A stretch of 49,146 nucleotides of DNA from JBBDNV01 sp040877415 (GTDB lineage: Bacteria; Planctomycetota; Planctomycetia; Pirellulales; PALSA-1355). The position numbers were made by a program, and so were the translations under genes. Within the stretch, counting starts at the first letter, position 1. Every line of letters begins with the position of its first letter. The notes under the pieces were generated by a model. The model ran no database searches. It was not told the DNA's origin and saw only the letters and a program-made list of their open reading frames with translations. Of the stretch, positions 32,921 through 42,238 are shown in pieces. The DNA is taken from assembly GCA_040877415.1 (NCBI GenBank), contig JBBDNV010000197.1, positions 1-49,146 of the forward strand, given 5' to 3'.

Positions 32921-35260
32921 TCAAGGGACGTACAAAAACTCGTTCGAGCTCAAAAGCATGTGGCACAAGTGCGCGAGCGGCTTTTCAGGCGCCTTCTCGC
33001 CCGGCACTTCGGAACCGGCCAGCTCCGCGGATTGTTGCGACAGCAATTCCTGGCTCCAGGCCATTTCCTTGGCGCTTGGCTCGCGGCCCAGGGCCATGCG
33101 AAACGCCAGGCTGATCTGTCCCGCCGAGTCGCCGGCGCCGGGCGAATCGATCACGCGAGCGGCGAACTTTTCAGCAGCATCGATGACCAGTGCGTCGTTG
33201 AGCAGCGTGAGCGATTGCGACACGACGGCCGACTGCTGCCGGTTGGGGCAATTGGTCGACATCGTCGGTTGATCGAACACGCCCAAGAGAGACAAGTGAT
33301 AGTGTCGGCGGGCCAGCACGTACAGGCTGCGGCGCGATCGGTTCGTCGTGCCCGGCTTGTTTTCTGCTTGCAGCACGATCATGCCGTCGGGTCGAACCTC
33401 CAGCGGCAGCGACGGTCCGCCGAGCGCGGGATCGAGCCCGCCGCCGGCGGCCAATAGGGCGTCGCGCACGATTTCGGCCTCGAGGCGCCTGAGCGGCATC
33501 CGCCCCAGCAGCCGATTGGCAGGATCGACTTTCGATGCGTCGGCCGTCGTCGGGGTTGAGGCTTGCCGGTAGACGGCGGATGTTACGAGCAGCTTCACGA
33601 GCGGCTTGATTTTCCGGCCGTCGGCCACGAAGCGGCACGCCAGCCAATCGAGCAGCTCGGGATGACTCGCAACGGCGCCGGAGACGCCGAGGTTTTCGGT
33701 CGTTTCGACGATGCCTTTGCCGAACAAATGTTGCCAGATCCGATTGACGCGCACGCGTGCCGCCAACGCGCCGGCCGGCGAGCTCCAATCGGTCAGCCAG
33801 CGTGCCAGGGCCAAGCGCCGGCCGCTGGTTTGTCCGGCCGGTTGCGGCGAGCCCGGCGTGCCGCCTGGCGGTTTCGCGTTTGTCTCCGATTCGCGCGACG
33901 AGAGCACGGCGAAGTAGCCGGGCTGGACTTCCGCGCCGGGCGTTTCATGATTGCCGCGCACGAGCAGATAGGTGGAGGGCGGCGGGCCGGTTTCGTAGGC
34001 GGCCTGAATCGTGCCCCAGCGGCGGCGCGTCGGTTCGGCGGCGGCGATTTGCCGCTCGAGGTCGGCGACTTGATTTTTTTGCGGCTGGCTGAGCTGGGCG
34101 GCGATTTCGCCCTCGGAAACGTCGAGAACGGCCTTGAATTTGTCGGCCAGGTACTTTTGCACCTCGCTGCGCTTGTCGGGGGGCGTTTCGATGGATTGTT
34201 TCACGTCGGCGCGAATCTGCTCGGGCAGCGTCGCCAGTTTTTTCGCCAGGACTGCTTGGCGACCCACGCCTTTGATTTCGGCCTGTTGCTGGCGGAGCCC
34301 GCCGATTTTGGCGTCCAGCTCGGAATTGTGCTTTTCGGCGGCCGCTTTTTCCGCGGGCGAGATATCGGCCAGGGCCCGGCTTTTGGGCGGCACCCAGGAG
34401 GTTGGGTTGTAGATCGGCGTGAAGGCGGCCAGGAACCGGTAGTAGTCGCGCTGCGCGATCGGTTCATACTTGTGGTCGTGACACTTGGCGCAGCCCATCG
34501 TCAAGCCCAGCAGGTTGTTGGCCACCACTTCGCCTGTCCGCTGCAAAACGCCGTGCAGGATATCGGGCGTCGTGAGCTCTTTCTCGTCGGTGTCGTCGGC
34601 CGCGTTGCGCAAGAATCCGGTGGCCACGAGCAATTCCTTGGTCTCGGGCGTAAACGTCGCGGCGGCGCGCCAGTCGACCAGCTCGTCGCCGGCCAGTTGT
34701 TCGAGCAGGAACCGATCGTACGGCATGTCCTCGTTGTACGCGCGGACCACGTAGTCGCGGTATTTCCACTTGCCTTCGCTGAGCTTGACGATGCCCGCGT
34801 CGTTGTCGCCGCCCGTGATGTCGCTGTAGCCGGCGGCGTCGAGCCAATGGCGGCCCCAGCGCTCACCGAATTGAGGCGAAGCCAACAGCCTCTCGACCAC
34901 GCGCTCGTAGGCGTCGGGGCGCTCGTCGGACAGAAACGCGTCGATCTCGTCCGGAGCGGGCGGCAAACCGACCAGGTCGAAATAGACCCGCCGCAACAGC
35001 GTGGGCCGGTCGGCTGTGGGCGAAAGCCGCAGGTTTGCCTGTTCGAGGCCGTCGAGGATGAAAGCGTCGACACCGCTGCGGGCTTGCTCGGTGTTTCGAA
35101 CCGGCGGCAGGCTGGGTGGCACGAGCGGCTTAAACGCCCAAAACTGGCGCGCCGCCGGATCGACCGGCGGAGCCAGCGTGGCTGCCGTCTCATCGGCGCG
35201 CGGCCGGGCCACGGGAAAGAGGGCGCTTAGAACGGCCGCCAGAACTGCGATGCGAGTCAT
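32921..35260 (-). CDS. DUF1549/DUF1553 (PSCyt2/PSD1) exported protein
   Basis: 779 aa. Signal peptide about 1-23 (VLAAVLSALFPVARPRA). DUF1549 comes first (about 65-270), with VYFDLVGLPPAPDEI, DRLLASPQFGERW-like sequence and a haem-type CAKCHDHKYEPI motif. A charged, partly coiled-coil spacer follows (about 300-420; KAAAEKHNSELDAKIG), then DUF1553 (about 480-760) with VNRIWQHLFGKGIVET, NLG, SHPELLDWLA and MSTNCPNRQQSAV. The separate N-terminal PSCyt1 cytochrome domain found in many relatives is absent. It is paired with DUF1501 downstream. Predicted periplasmic; redox role inferred from CxxCH only. Confidence 0.92.
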   Translation of the reverse strand: MTRIAVLAAVLSALFPVARPRADETAATLAPPVDPAARQFWAFKPLVPPSLPPVRNTEQARSGVDAFILDGLEQANLRLSPTADRPTLLRRVYFDLVGLPPAPDEIDAFLSDERPDAYERVVERLLASPQFGERWGRHWLDAAGYSDITGGDNDAGIVKLSEGKWKYRDYVVRAYNEDMPYDRFLLEQLAGDELVDWRAAATFTPETKELLVATGFLRNAADDTDEKELTTPDILHGVLQRTGEVVANNLLGLTMGCAKCHDHKYEPIAQRDYYRFLAAFTPIYNPTSWVPPKSRALADISPAEKAAAEKHNSELDAKIGGLRQQQAEIKGVGRQAVLAKKLATLPEQIRADVKQSIETPPDKRSEVQKYLADKFKAVLDVSEGEIAAQLSQPQKNQVADLERQIAAAEPTRRRWGTIQAAYETGPPPSTYLLVRGNHETPGAEVQPGYFAVLSSRESETNAKPPGGTPGSPQPAGQTSGRRLALARWLTDWSSPAGALAARVRVNRIWQHLFGKGIVETTENLGVSGAVASHPELLDWLACRFVADGRKIKPLVKLLVTSAVYRQASTPTTADASKVDPANRLLGRMPLRRLEAEIVRDALLAAGGGLDPALGGPSLPLEVRPDGMIVLQAENKPGTTNRSRRSLYVLARRHYHLSLLGVFDQPTMSTNCPNRQQSAVVSQSLTLLNDALVIDAAEKFAARVIDSPGAGDSAGQISLAFRMALGREPSAKEMAWSQELLSQQSAELAGSEVPGEKAPEKPLAHLCHMLLSSNEFLYVP

Positions 35261-35360
35261 ATCAGGCTCGCCGATCGTGGTTTTGCAACGATGCCGAAAA
35301 GCCCATTATAGGAGGAATCGCGGGCCGCAACAGTGCGCCGATAGGGCGATTTGCGCGCCT

Positions 35361-36965
35361 TCATGCCGGCGGCTCGCTCGGGACTTCCGGCGGCGCTGCT
35401 TCGGATGCGTGTGTCCCGGCGGGCAGCGCGCGATCTAAAATACCCGGCGGCGGACCGCGAAAATGTTTCCGCTCGTAGGCGTACCACACCACGGCCGAGA
35501 GCATCAACGCGCCGGGCACGGTCCACAGATTCTGCTGGTTCGGCGGCTGCACGCCCACCAGCAGAATCAGTCCGCAGCCCAGCACCGAAAGCACTCCCGT
35601 GACGCGAAACGCCGTCTTGCCGATGCTCCAGGGTCCCATGCGCGTCCAGCTGCGGCCATAGGCGAACAGTCCCAACACCGTGGGGATGACGTACGAAATA
35701 TAGAGGAACATCGTGCACGCGCCGGTCATGGTCGAATACGCGCCCGCGTGCACGACAAACGCCACCGACAATGCCGACACGGTCCAGATGGCCACGGCCG
35801 GAGTGCGGTAGCGGCGGCTGACGTGCCGCATGCGTTCGGCGAGAGGCAATCCGCCGTCGCGGGCAAAGGCGTATGCCATCCGCGAAGCGGAAGTGACCGT
35901 CGCCAGGCCGCAGAAGAACTGGGCGATCACAATGCCCACCGCCAGCAATCGCCACAAACCGAGCGGCAACACGGTTTCGACGGTCCAGTGGAACGAGTTG
36001 TAACCCTGCGCGGCGGCTGCGTTCATGTCGGGAATCGCCAGCACCACGGCGACCAGCATCAGCCAACCGAACACGCCCGATACGGCCACCGAGCGGACGA
36101 TGCCGCGGGGCACATGATGGGCGGCGCCGATGGTTTCCTCGGACGTATGGGCCGAAGCGTCGAAGCCGGTGACCGTGTAGGCCGGCAACATGAAACCCAG
36201 CAGGAAGAGCCACGTCACGTTCGGCGTTTGCGGCCACAGATCGCCGCCGGCCGTGCCGCTGTAGTTCGTAAAGGTGAACAGCCGCGAGAAGTCCATGCTC
36301 GCGGCAAATGCCAGCATCGAGACCGTCAGCGCCGCGGCGACCAGCAGAATCCAAAAGCCGCTAAAGTCGACCAGCGCGGCGGTGATGCGAATGCCCAGGT
36401 GGTTGAAAACCGCCTGCGCGCCGGTGATCGCCGCCACGCCGATCAGTTGGGCCGTGAATTGTGTCGAGGGATCGAACCGCTCGACGCCCAGGTCGAATGC
36501 GCCGGACAGTGCCCGCACGCCAAACTGATAGGCGCCGACGTTGATGGCCGCCAGCGCCGTGATCAAGCCGACCAGATTGAACCAGGCGGTGAGCCAACCC
36601 CAGCCGCGCCCGCCGAGAATGGCGGCCCAGTGATAGAGTCCGCCGGCGGTGGGAAACGCCGAAGCGATTTGGGCCATGGCCAGCGCCACCGAGAGCGACA
36701 ACAGGCAGGAGACGGGCCAGCCCAATCCGATCGCCGCGCCGCCGGTGCTCGAAAGGCCCAGCGGAAACGACGTGATGCCGCCGGCCACGATGCAGATGAT
36801 CGACAGCGAGATGGCGAAATTCGAAAACCCGCTCATCCGCCGCAGCAGTTCCTGGCGATAGCCCAGACTGCCCAGGAGTTGAATATCCTGGGCCACGATT
36901 TCGGCGCGGCGCCGCTCGGCTTCGCTCGATCGATCGGCGGGGGGAATGTGCTCGCTGGGAGGCAT
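35361..36965 (-). CDS. APC-superfamily amino-acid permease
   Basis: 534 aa, inner membrane. ATG 36965 was chosen; TTG 36968 is an alternative. About twelve hydrophobic helices are visible. The first half has LRRMSGFSNFAISLSIICIVAGGI, then GWPVSCLLSLSVALAMAQIASAFPTAGGLYHW, a stretch typical of the amino acid/choline transporter branch. LPAYTVTGFDASAHTSEET in the middle marks the family. Substrate unknown (amino acids, GABA or polyamine-like compounds are common). It ends 100 nt before the DUF1549 gene on the same strand. No Shine-Dalgarno sequence is visible. Confidence 0.88.
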   Translation of the reverse strand: MPPSEHIPPADRSSEAERRRAEIVAQDIQLLGSLGYRQELLRRMSGFSNFAISLSIICIVAGGITSFPLGLSSTGGAAIGLGWPVSCLLSLSVALAMAQIASAFPTAGGLYHWAAILGGRGWGWLTAWFNLVGLITALAAINVGAYQFGVRALSGAFDLGVERFDPSTQFTAQLIGVAAITGAQAVFNHLGIRITAALVDFSGFWILLVAAALTVSMLAFAASMDFSRLFTFTNYSGTAGGDLWPQTPNVTWLFLLGFMLPAYTVTGFDASAHTSEETIGAAHHVPRGIVRSVAVSGVFGWLMLVAVVLAIPDMNAAAAQGYNSFHWTVETVLPLGLWRLLAVGIVIAQFFCGLATVTSASRMAYAFARDGGLPLAERMRHVSRRYRTPAVAIWTVSALSVAFVVHAGAYSTMTGACTMFLYISYVIPTVLGLFAYGRSWTRMGPWSIGKTAFRVTGVLSVLGCGLILLVGVQPPNQQNLWTVPGALMLSAVVWYAYERKHFRGPPPGILDRALPAGTHASEAAPPEVPSEPPA

Positions 36966-37106
36966 CAATCAACCATCGGGAAGGGCCGGGAGAGGGCTGC
37001 CACCTGGCGACGTGGCGGCAATTATCCGCTCGCATGCCCTGGCTGACAACCTTGGCCGAGGGCGGAGTTGGATCGGCGCGCGTGCCTCCGGGGCGCTTTG
37101 GAAACC

Positions 37107-37178
37107 TTAGGATTCGATTTCAATCTCGTTGGCTGAAACCGGGGGTTGGCCGGGACCACGGATTGTGAACCGCGTAGC
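37107..37178 (-). pseudogene. C-terminal remnant of a RelE/ParE-like toxin
   Basis: Immediately after the stop of the antitoxin-like gene, the minus strand reads ATRFTIRGPGQPPV and ends at TAA (37109-37107). This aligns with the last residues of the intact toxin at 22200-22526 (VFILRVRGPGQAPI, then 8 residues). Only about 23 codons remain of about 108, and no start codon is available, so the toxin has lost roughly its first 85 codons by deletion. Confidence 0.7.
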
Positions 37179-37181
37179 TCA

Positions 37182-37436
37182 TCAGTCGGGTGGCAAGTCG
37201 TGGCGGCGCCGGAACTCGCGATCGAATTCATCAAGAGGGACGCCGCGCTCTGCGGCATCGAGATCGGCCAACGCCTCACGAAGGGCGCGTACGGAGTCGT
37301 CGAAGTCGTCGGGGTTCGGGTGCCTCAAGCGCCACAGATCGAGCGCTTCTTCCGGCGAGAGTGTATCCCCCTTTTGCAAATGATCGACGATGAACTGCTG
37401 GAATTGCGTGAGATCAGCGGTCGGGTCAATGGACAT
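37182..37436 (-). CDS. Orphan antitoxin-like protein (paralogue of the islet antitoxin)
   Basis: 84 aa, acidic and helical, with EEALDLWRLRHPNPDDF centrally and DREFRRRHDLPPD at the end. It matches the 84-aa antitoxin at 22523-22777 in length, motif order and neighbourhood. The gene frame is intact, while the toxin that should follow is only a C-terminal scrap. It may therefore be a relic or may serve as an anti-addiction factor against the islet toxin. Confidence 0.7.
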   Translation of the reverse strand: MSIDPTADLTQFQQFIVDHLQKGDTLSPEEALDLWRLRHPNPDDFDDSVRALREALADLDAAERGVPLDEFDREFRRRHDLPPD

Positions 37437-37567
37437 CGTTTAAGCTCCTGTCAACTCAATGATACATCGCTACGGGTTGCAAGGTAAAGCGATCGTCTAA
37501 GCCGTTTCAACAAGAGTTTTTCGCGCGTGGCCCGCAGGCCAGCCGAGGGCGACGCGCCCGCGCACGG

Positions 37568-39028
37568 TCACGACTTCCAGGCGCGGGCCAGTTCGACCAG
37601 GGTGCGCACGAACTGGCCGCTCGCGCCGGCGTCGCACCAGGGCTTCGGCTTGTCGCGGAACGCCGGGCCGGCAATGTCGATGTGGGCCCAGGGGGTCTGG
37701 CCCACGAACTGTTCCAGGAACTTGGCCGCCGTGATGGCTCCGCCCCAGCGTCCGTCGCCGACGTTCTTGATGTCGGCCACCTCGCTTTTGATCAGCTCGT
37801 CGTACACGTCGGCGTACATGGGCAACTGCCAGATCGGCTCGCCGACGCTATTGGCCGCGGCCACGACGGCGTCGCACCAAAGCTCGTCGTTGGTCATCAC
37901 GCCGGCCACTTCCGTGCCCAGGGCCACGACGCACGCGCCGGTGAGCGTGGCCAGATCGACGATCTTGGTTGCGCCCAAGTCGACCGCGACGGCCAGCGCG
38001 TCGGCGAGCACGAGCCGGCCTTCGGCGTCGGTGTTGTGCACTTCGATCGTGCGTCCGTTGCGGGCCACCAGCACGTCGCCCAGCTTCATGGCCGCTGGCC
38101 CGGTCATATTTTCGACCAGTCCGGCGATGCCGATCACGTTGACGGGCAGTTTGAGGGCGGCGATGGCGTGCATGGCACCCAGCATGGTGCAGGCCCCGGC
38201 CTTGTCGCATTTCATGGTGAGCATGCTGTCGGTGGGCTTGAGCGACAGTCCACCGGAGTCGAAGGTGACGCCCTTACCGACGATGGCCAAGGTGGGCCCG
38301 CTTTTCGAGCCGCCGCCGTGGCGCAAAATGACGAGCCGCGCTGGCCGGCTCGAGCCTTTGGCGACGGCCAATAGCGCGCCGCACCGCTCGGCCGCCAGCC
38401 GCGTTTCGTCCCAGATTTCGATCTCCAGGCCCGCGGCCTTGGCCATTTCGGCACTACGGGCCGCGAAGGTTTCGGGATAGATTTCGTCAGCCGGGCTATT
38501 GACCAGACGCCGCGTGAGGTTGACGCTTTCGCCCACGATGCGGCCGTTCGAAAGGGCCTCGGCGTTGCGGCTCGACCAGAGCAGCTTGCCGAACGGGTGG
38601 CGTTTCTTTTCCTCGCGGTAGTGATCTTGTCCCACGCATCCGACGATGGCGCCCGAGATGCCGTTTTCGGTCCAATCGGCCGGCCACCCGTCATCCAAGA
38701 ATAGCGCGACGCTTTCCCGCGCTTTGGCCGCCAGCGCCCGGGCGGCGGCGGCCGACGAACGGAACGCAGCGCCGTTGTTGAACTTTGCGCGTTTTCCGAG
38801 TCCCACCAGCAGGACTTGTTTGGCCCGGCCGACGGGCACCAAGAGCGGCGCCGTGTCGTGAGCGTGTGCGGAAAACTCCTGGCGTTCGACGAGTCCCCCG
38901 ATGACGCCGCCCAGAGCCGCATCGACTTCGGCGGCGGCGCCCGCCAGCGGAGCATCTTCAAACACGCCGACGGCGATCGCATCGGCCGCGGTCTCAAGCG
39001 CGGGGGAGGTCACTGGCAGAATCTGCAC
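37568..39028 (-). CDS. pepA: Leucyl aminopeptidase (peptidase M17)
   Basis: 486 aa, cytoplasmic, GTG start at 39028. The N-terminal M17 domain carries VLLVGLGKR. The catalytic domain holds the metal and catalytic residues in LAIVGKGVTFDSGGLSLKP, MKCDKAGA, and the family signature NTDAEGRLVLADAL. LATLTGACVVALG and DIKNVGDGRWGGAITAA follow. Usually a hexameric enzyme with two metal ions that releases N-terminal amino acids, mainly Leu. It stands alone; downstream (lower coordinates) there is an orphan antitoxin gene. Confidence 0.95.
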   Translation of the reverse strand: MQILPVTSPALETAADAIAVGVFEDAPLAGAAAEVDAALGGVIGGLVERQEFSAHAHDTAPLLVPVGRAKQVLLVGLGKRAKFNNGAAFRSSAAAARALAAKARESVALFLDDGWPADWTENGISGAIVGCVGQDHYREEKKRHPFGKLLWSSRNAEALSNGRIVGESVNLTRRLVNSPADEIYPETFAARSAEMAKAAGLEIEIWDETRLAAERCGALLAVAKGSSRPARLVILRHGGGSKSGPTLAIVGKGVTFDSGGLSLKPTDSMLTMKCDKAGACTMLGAMHAIAALKLPVNVIGIAGLVENMTGPAAMKLGDVLVARNGRTIEVHNTDAEGRLVLADALAVAVDLGATKIVDLATLTGACVVALGTEVAGVMTNDELWCDAVVAAANSVGEPIWQLPMYADVYDELIKSEVADIKNVGDGRWGGAITAAKFLEQFVGQTPWAHIDIAGPAFRDKPKPWCDAGASGQFVRTLVELARAWKS

Positions 39029-39130
39029 GGGCCGAGCCTTTGGTGTAGAATAGGTGGTGATTCAAAACAGAATTTGCATTCTATCGGCCACGTGAGTGTC
39101 GGCACAGAGACTCAAAGTAGATTATGCGCG

Positions 39131-39159
39131 TTGACACAACTTATTGCGCCTTTTAGAAT
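39131..39159 (+). promoter_or_regulatory. Near-consensus sigma-70 promoter of the VapBC45-like operon
   Basis: TTGACA (39131-39136) and TAGAAT (39154-39159) are separated by exactly 17 bp in an AT-rich stretch. A start near 39166 would leave a leader of about 25 nt before ATG 39192. It is by far the best -35/-10 match seen in the window. Confidence 0.7.
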
Positions 39160-39191
39160 TACTGCGCGCTTCAACCCATGCTATCTGGTCT

Positions 39192-39902
39192 ATGGCTAAG
39201 TTGAAATTCGACATAGCCAGGCACTTCGATGATCCGAGGGACATGCCGGCCTACGGCATCCACTTGGCGGCGCATTATTTGCGCATGCCGGTCACAACCC
39301 TGCGGTATTGGATTCGGGGAAAGAAGTATTCGACGGACGCCGGGCCAAAATGGGCTGAGCCAGTCATCCTTCTGCCAGACCCTGATCATCTATTGCTTTC
39401 ATTTTTCAATCTTGCGGAAGCGCACATTCTACGCGGCTTAAGGAAGGAGGAGCGGATCCAGTTGCCGCACATTCGCAGTGCACTTGACTACGTGGGCTCG
39501 CGTTTTGGCACGAGCCACCCGCTCCTCCAGCACAAGTTCAAGACCGACGGCGTTTCATTGTTTGTCGAGGAGCTTGGAAAACTCATCGACGCAACTGGAT
39601 TCGGGCAAATCGTTATGCCGGAATTGATGGGCCACCTCGAGCGACTTGACTTCGAGAAAGACGTCGTTTCGCGACTGTACCCATTCACGCGACCAAGCGA
39701 GCCTGGACCGAGGTCTGTTTTCATTGATCCGCGTTATGCTTTTGGTCGACCGGTGTTAGCCAGAATCTTTGTGCCTACGGCCGTGATTTCCGAGCGTTAT
39801 GAGGCCGGCGAGTCAGTAGACGAATTGGCGCGCGACTATGGCTGCCAGGAGCTCGAAATCGAAGAAGCCATCCGATGCGAGCTCTCCGCCAAAGCAGCCT
39901 AG
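39192..39902 (+). CDS. VapB45-like antitoxin (DUF433)
   Basis: 236 aa. The start is ATG 39192; no Shine-Dalgarno sequence is evident. The N-terminal part (IHLAAHYLRMPVTTLRYWIRGK) looks like a helix-turn-helix of MerR/excisionase type. The C-terminal DUF433 domain is plain: VFIDPRYAFGRPVLARIFVPTAVISERYEAGESVDELARDYG, a second DNA-binding-like helical unit. Large DUF433 antitoxins of about this size pair with VapC45-type PIN toxins in Mycobacterium tuberculosis, and here a PIN-like gene overlaps the 3' end by 65 nt. Likely binds its own promoter. AT-rich codon use unlike the neighbours suggests transfer. Confidence 0.8.
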   Translation: MAKLKFDIARHFDDPRDMPAYGIHLAAHYLRMPVTTLRYWIRGKKYSTDAGPKWAEPVILLPDPDHLLLSFFNLAEAHILRGLRKEERIQLPHIRSALDYVGSRFGTSHPLLQHKFKTDGVSLFVEELGKLIDATGFGQIVMPELMGHLERLDFEKDVVSRLYPFTRPSEPGPRSVFIDPRYAFGRPVLARIFVPTAVISERYEAGESVDELARDYGCQELEIEEAIRCELSAKAA

Positions 39903-40314
39903 CGATCCGGTATTCTTTTTAGACCGCTGCCTCGGCCGTTTTGTCGTCGCCGGGGCATTGCGCACTGCCGGTCTTGCCGTCCGAGTTCATCACGATCACT
40001 TCGATCAGGATGTGGATGATCGCGAGTGGCTGATACACGCGGGCAAGAACGAATGGGTAGTGCTCACCAAAGACCGCCAGATCAAATCGAATCAGATCGA
40101 AATCGCAGCTCTCATCAGTGCGAGTACGGCCTGCTTCAATTTGGTATCAGCTAATATGACTGGCTCAGAGATGGCCAAGGCGTTCCTCGCCGCGATGCAC
40201 GACATGAAACGAATGCTCGTCAAGATTGATCGGCCGTTTGTGGCAAATGTCACGCGGGCTGGTGGGGTCAATCTATTGTATCGATACGCCGACCTTGCCA
40301 AAAAACTCGATTAA
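39838..40314 (+). CDS. VapC45-like PIN-domain toxin
   Basis: 158 aa. The start lies inside the antitoxin gene (65-nt overlap). After a ~27-residue basic lead, the PIN-like fold has FFLDRCLGRFVVAGALRTAG (first Asp), VHHDHFDQDVDDREWL (central acidic residues) and NEWVVLTKDRQIK (third Asp), as in the VapC45/PIN_8 group. Predicted Mg2+-dependent RNase acting on RNA, kept inactive by the DUF433 antitoxin. Tight overlap implies translational coupling. Confidence 0.8.
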   Translation: MAARSSKSKKPSDASSPPKQPSDPVFFLDRCLGRFVVAGALRTAGLAVRVHHDHFDQDVDDREWLIHAGKNEWVVLTKDRQIKSNQIEIAALISASTACFNLVSANMTGSEMAKAFLAAMHDMKRMLVKIDRPFVANVTRAGGVNLLYRYADLAKKLD

Positions 40315-40400
40315 GATGAACTCACAGGGAAGATGTACCCGTTGACCATCTTTTGTCCCCTTGGACGCTTCACCGCGGTTGTCGTAAGCTAGCGGGAAGA

Positions 40401-42230
40401 ATGGGCTATCGCACGTTACGCGCCTGTCTGGATGATCTCGAATCCACGGGGCAACTGGTGCGGATCGAACAGGAAATCGATCCGCATCTGGAAGCCGCCG
40501 AGATTCACCGCCGCGTTTTCCGCGCCGGCGGCCCCGCGGTTTATTACGCCCGCGTGCGGGGCTGCGCGTTCCCCATGGTCAGCAATCTGTTCGGCACGAT
40601 GGCTCGGGTGCGCTACATCTTTCGCGACTCGCTGGCGGCCGTGCGGCGACTGGTGGAGTTGAAGGCCGATCCGGGCATTCTGGCCCGCCGTCCATGGCGG
40701 CAGGCAAGGCTGCTGCCGGCGCTCGTGCACATGCTGCCGCGACGCGTCCGATCCGGGCCGATCCTGTCTCATGAGACGACCATCGGAGAATTGCCGCAAT
40801 TGCAGGCGTGGCCCGACGACGGCGGGGCGTTCATCACGCTGCCCTTGGTTTATACCGAAGACGTCGAGCGCCCGGGGCTCGCGCATTCGAACCTGGGCAT
40901 GTACCGCGTGCAGATTTCGGGCGGACAGTATGCGCCCAACAAGGAAGTCGGGCTGCACTATCAGATTCATCGCGGCATCGGAGTGCACCATGCCGCGGCC
41001 ATCCGCCGCGGGCAGGATTTGCGGGTCAGCATTTTCGTCGGCGGGTCACCGGCCATGAACGTGGCCGCCGTGATGCCGCTGCCCGAGGGCTTTTCGGAGC
41101 TGGCGTTTGCCGGGGCATTGGGGCGGCATCGCGTTCGGATGATCGCGCGCGACGGCCGGCCGCCGATTTATGCCGAGGCCGATTTTTGCATCACCGGCAC
41201 CGTCGAGCGCGAGCGGAAATTGCCGGAAGGCCCGTTCGGCGATCACCTGGGCTACTACAGTCTGGCGCACGACTACCCGGTGGTCCGCGTGGAGAAAGTG
41301 TGGCATCGGACCAACCCCGTGTGGCCGTTTACCATCGTCGGGCGCCCGCCGCAGGAGGACACGATGTTCGGGCAGTTGATCCACGAGCTGGTCGGGCCGG
41401 CGATTCCCAGCACGATTGGGGGGTTGCACGCCGTGCACGCCGTGGACGCCGCCGGAGTGCATCCCTTGCTGTTGGCCATCGGCAGCGAGCGCTACACGCC
41501 GTTTGCCGAACTTCGCCGCCCGCAGGAATTGCTCACCACGGCCAACGCCATCCTGGGTCAGGGGCAGCTTTCGCTGGCCAAATATCTGTGGATTGCCGCG
41601 CGCGAGGACGACCAGCGGCTCGACGTGCACGACATCGAGGGCTTTTTTCGGCACATGCTCGCGCGCGTCGACTGGACGCGCGACCTGCACTTTCAGACGC
41701 GCACCACGATCGACACGCTCGACTATTCCGGCGACGCGGTCAATCAGGGCTCGAAACTGGTGATCGCCGCGGTCGGCCCGCCCTGGAGGGAGCTGCCGAG
41801 GGAAATCGAATCGCTGCGATTGCCCGAGGGATTTGGCCCGGCGGGGCTTTGCCTGCCGGGCGTGCTGGCCGTCGAGGGGCCGCGCTACGAGGCCGGCGCG
41901 GCCGAGCGGGTCGAAGCCTTTTGCCGCGGCGTTTCGCCGTCCCATCCGATCAATCGGTTTCCGCTGATCGTGATCGTCGACGACGCCGAGTTTACCGCGC
42001 GAACGTTGAACAATTTCTTGTGGGTCGCGTTCACGCGCAGCAATCCGGCGGCGGACGTTTTCGGCGTCGGTGCGCTGACGAGCCAAAAACATTGGGGCTG
42101 CCGGGGTTCGCTGGTGATTGACGCCCGCATCAAGCCGCACCACGCGCCGCCGTTGGTCGAAGATCCCGAAATTGCCCGCCGCGTCGATGCTTTGGGCGCC
42201 AGCGGCGGGCCGTTGGCAGGCATCCTTTGA
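40401..42230 (+). CDS. ubiD: UbiD-family decarboxylase
   Basis: 609 aa, cytoplasmic. ATG 40401 has GGGAAG just upstream. UbiD marks: MGYRTLRACLDDLESTGQLVRI at the start, AVYYARVRGCAFPMVSNLFGT, NLGMYRVQISG, GLHYQIHRGIGVHH (prenyl-FMN and metal binding), the catalytic E-R-E type triad region (EADFCITGTVERERKLPEGPFGDHLGYYS), and SKLVIAAVGPPWREL. These enzymes use prenylated FMN to (de)carboxylate aromatic or alpha,beta-unsaturated acids; in ubiquinone/menaquinone pathways they act on 4-hydroxybenzoate-like intermediates. The UbiX prenyltransferase is not encoded nearby. The length matches the long UbiD type. First gene of a compact plus-strand run; its stop is 8 nt before the next start. Confidence 0.93.
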   Translation: MGYRTLRACLDDLESTGQLVRIEQEIDPHLEAAEIHRRVFRAGGPAVYYARVRGCAFPMVSNLFGTMARVRYIFRDSLAAVRRLVELKADPGILARRPWRQARLLPALVHMLPRRVRSGPILSHETTIGELPQLQAWPDDGGAFITLPLVYTEDVERPGLAHSNLGMYRVQISGGQYAPNKEVGLHYQIHRGIGVHHAAAIRRGQDLRVSIFVGGSPAMNVAAVMPLPEGFSELAFAGALGRHRVRMIARDGRPPIYAEADFCITGTVERERKLPEGPFGDHLGYYSLAHDYPVVRVEKVWHRTNPVWPFTIVGRPPQEDTMFGQLIHELVGPAIPSTIGGLHAVHAVDAAGVHPLLLAIGSERYTPFAELRRPQELLTTANAILGQGQLSLAKYLWIAAREDDQRLDVHDIEGFFRHMLARVDWTRDLHFQTRTTIDTLDYSGDAVNQGSKLVIAAVGPPWRELPREIESLRLPEGFGPAGLCLPGVLAVEGPRYEAGAAERVEAFCRGVSPSHPINRFPLIVIVDDAEFTARTLNNFLWVAFTRSNPAADVFGVGALTSQKHWGCRGSLVIDARIKPHHAPPLVEDPEIARRVDALGASGGPLAGIL

Positions 42231-42238
42231 GTTTGTCG

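Noticed and set aside
33563..35230. 555-residue open frame on the plus strand
   Set aside because: It is antisense to the DUF1549/DUF1553 gene, which has clear family motifs; long antisense frames are usual in GC-rich DNA.
35463..37046. 527-residue plus-strand frame rich in His, Arg and Gln
   Set aside because: It is antisense to the amino-acid permease, whose hydrophobic helices give the complementary polar bias.
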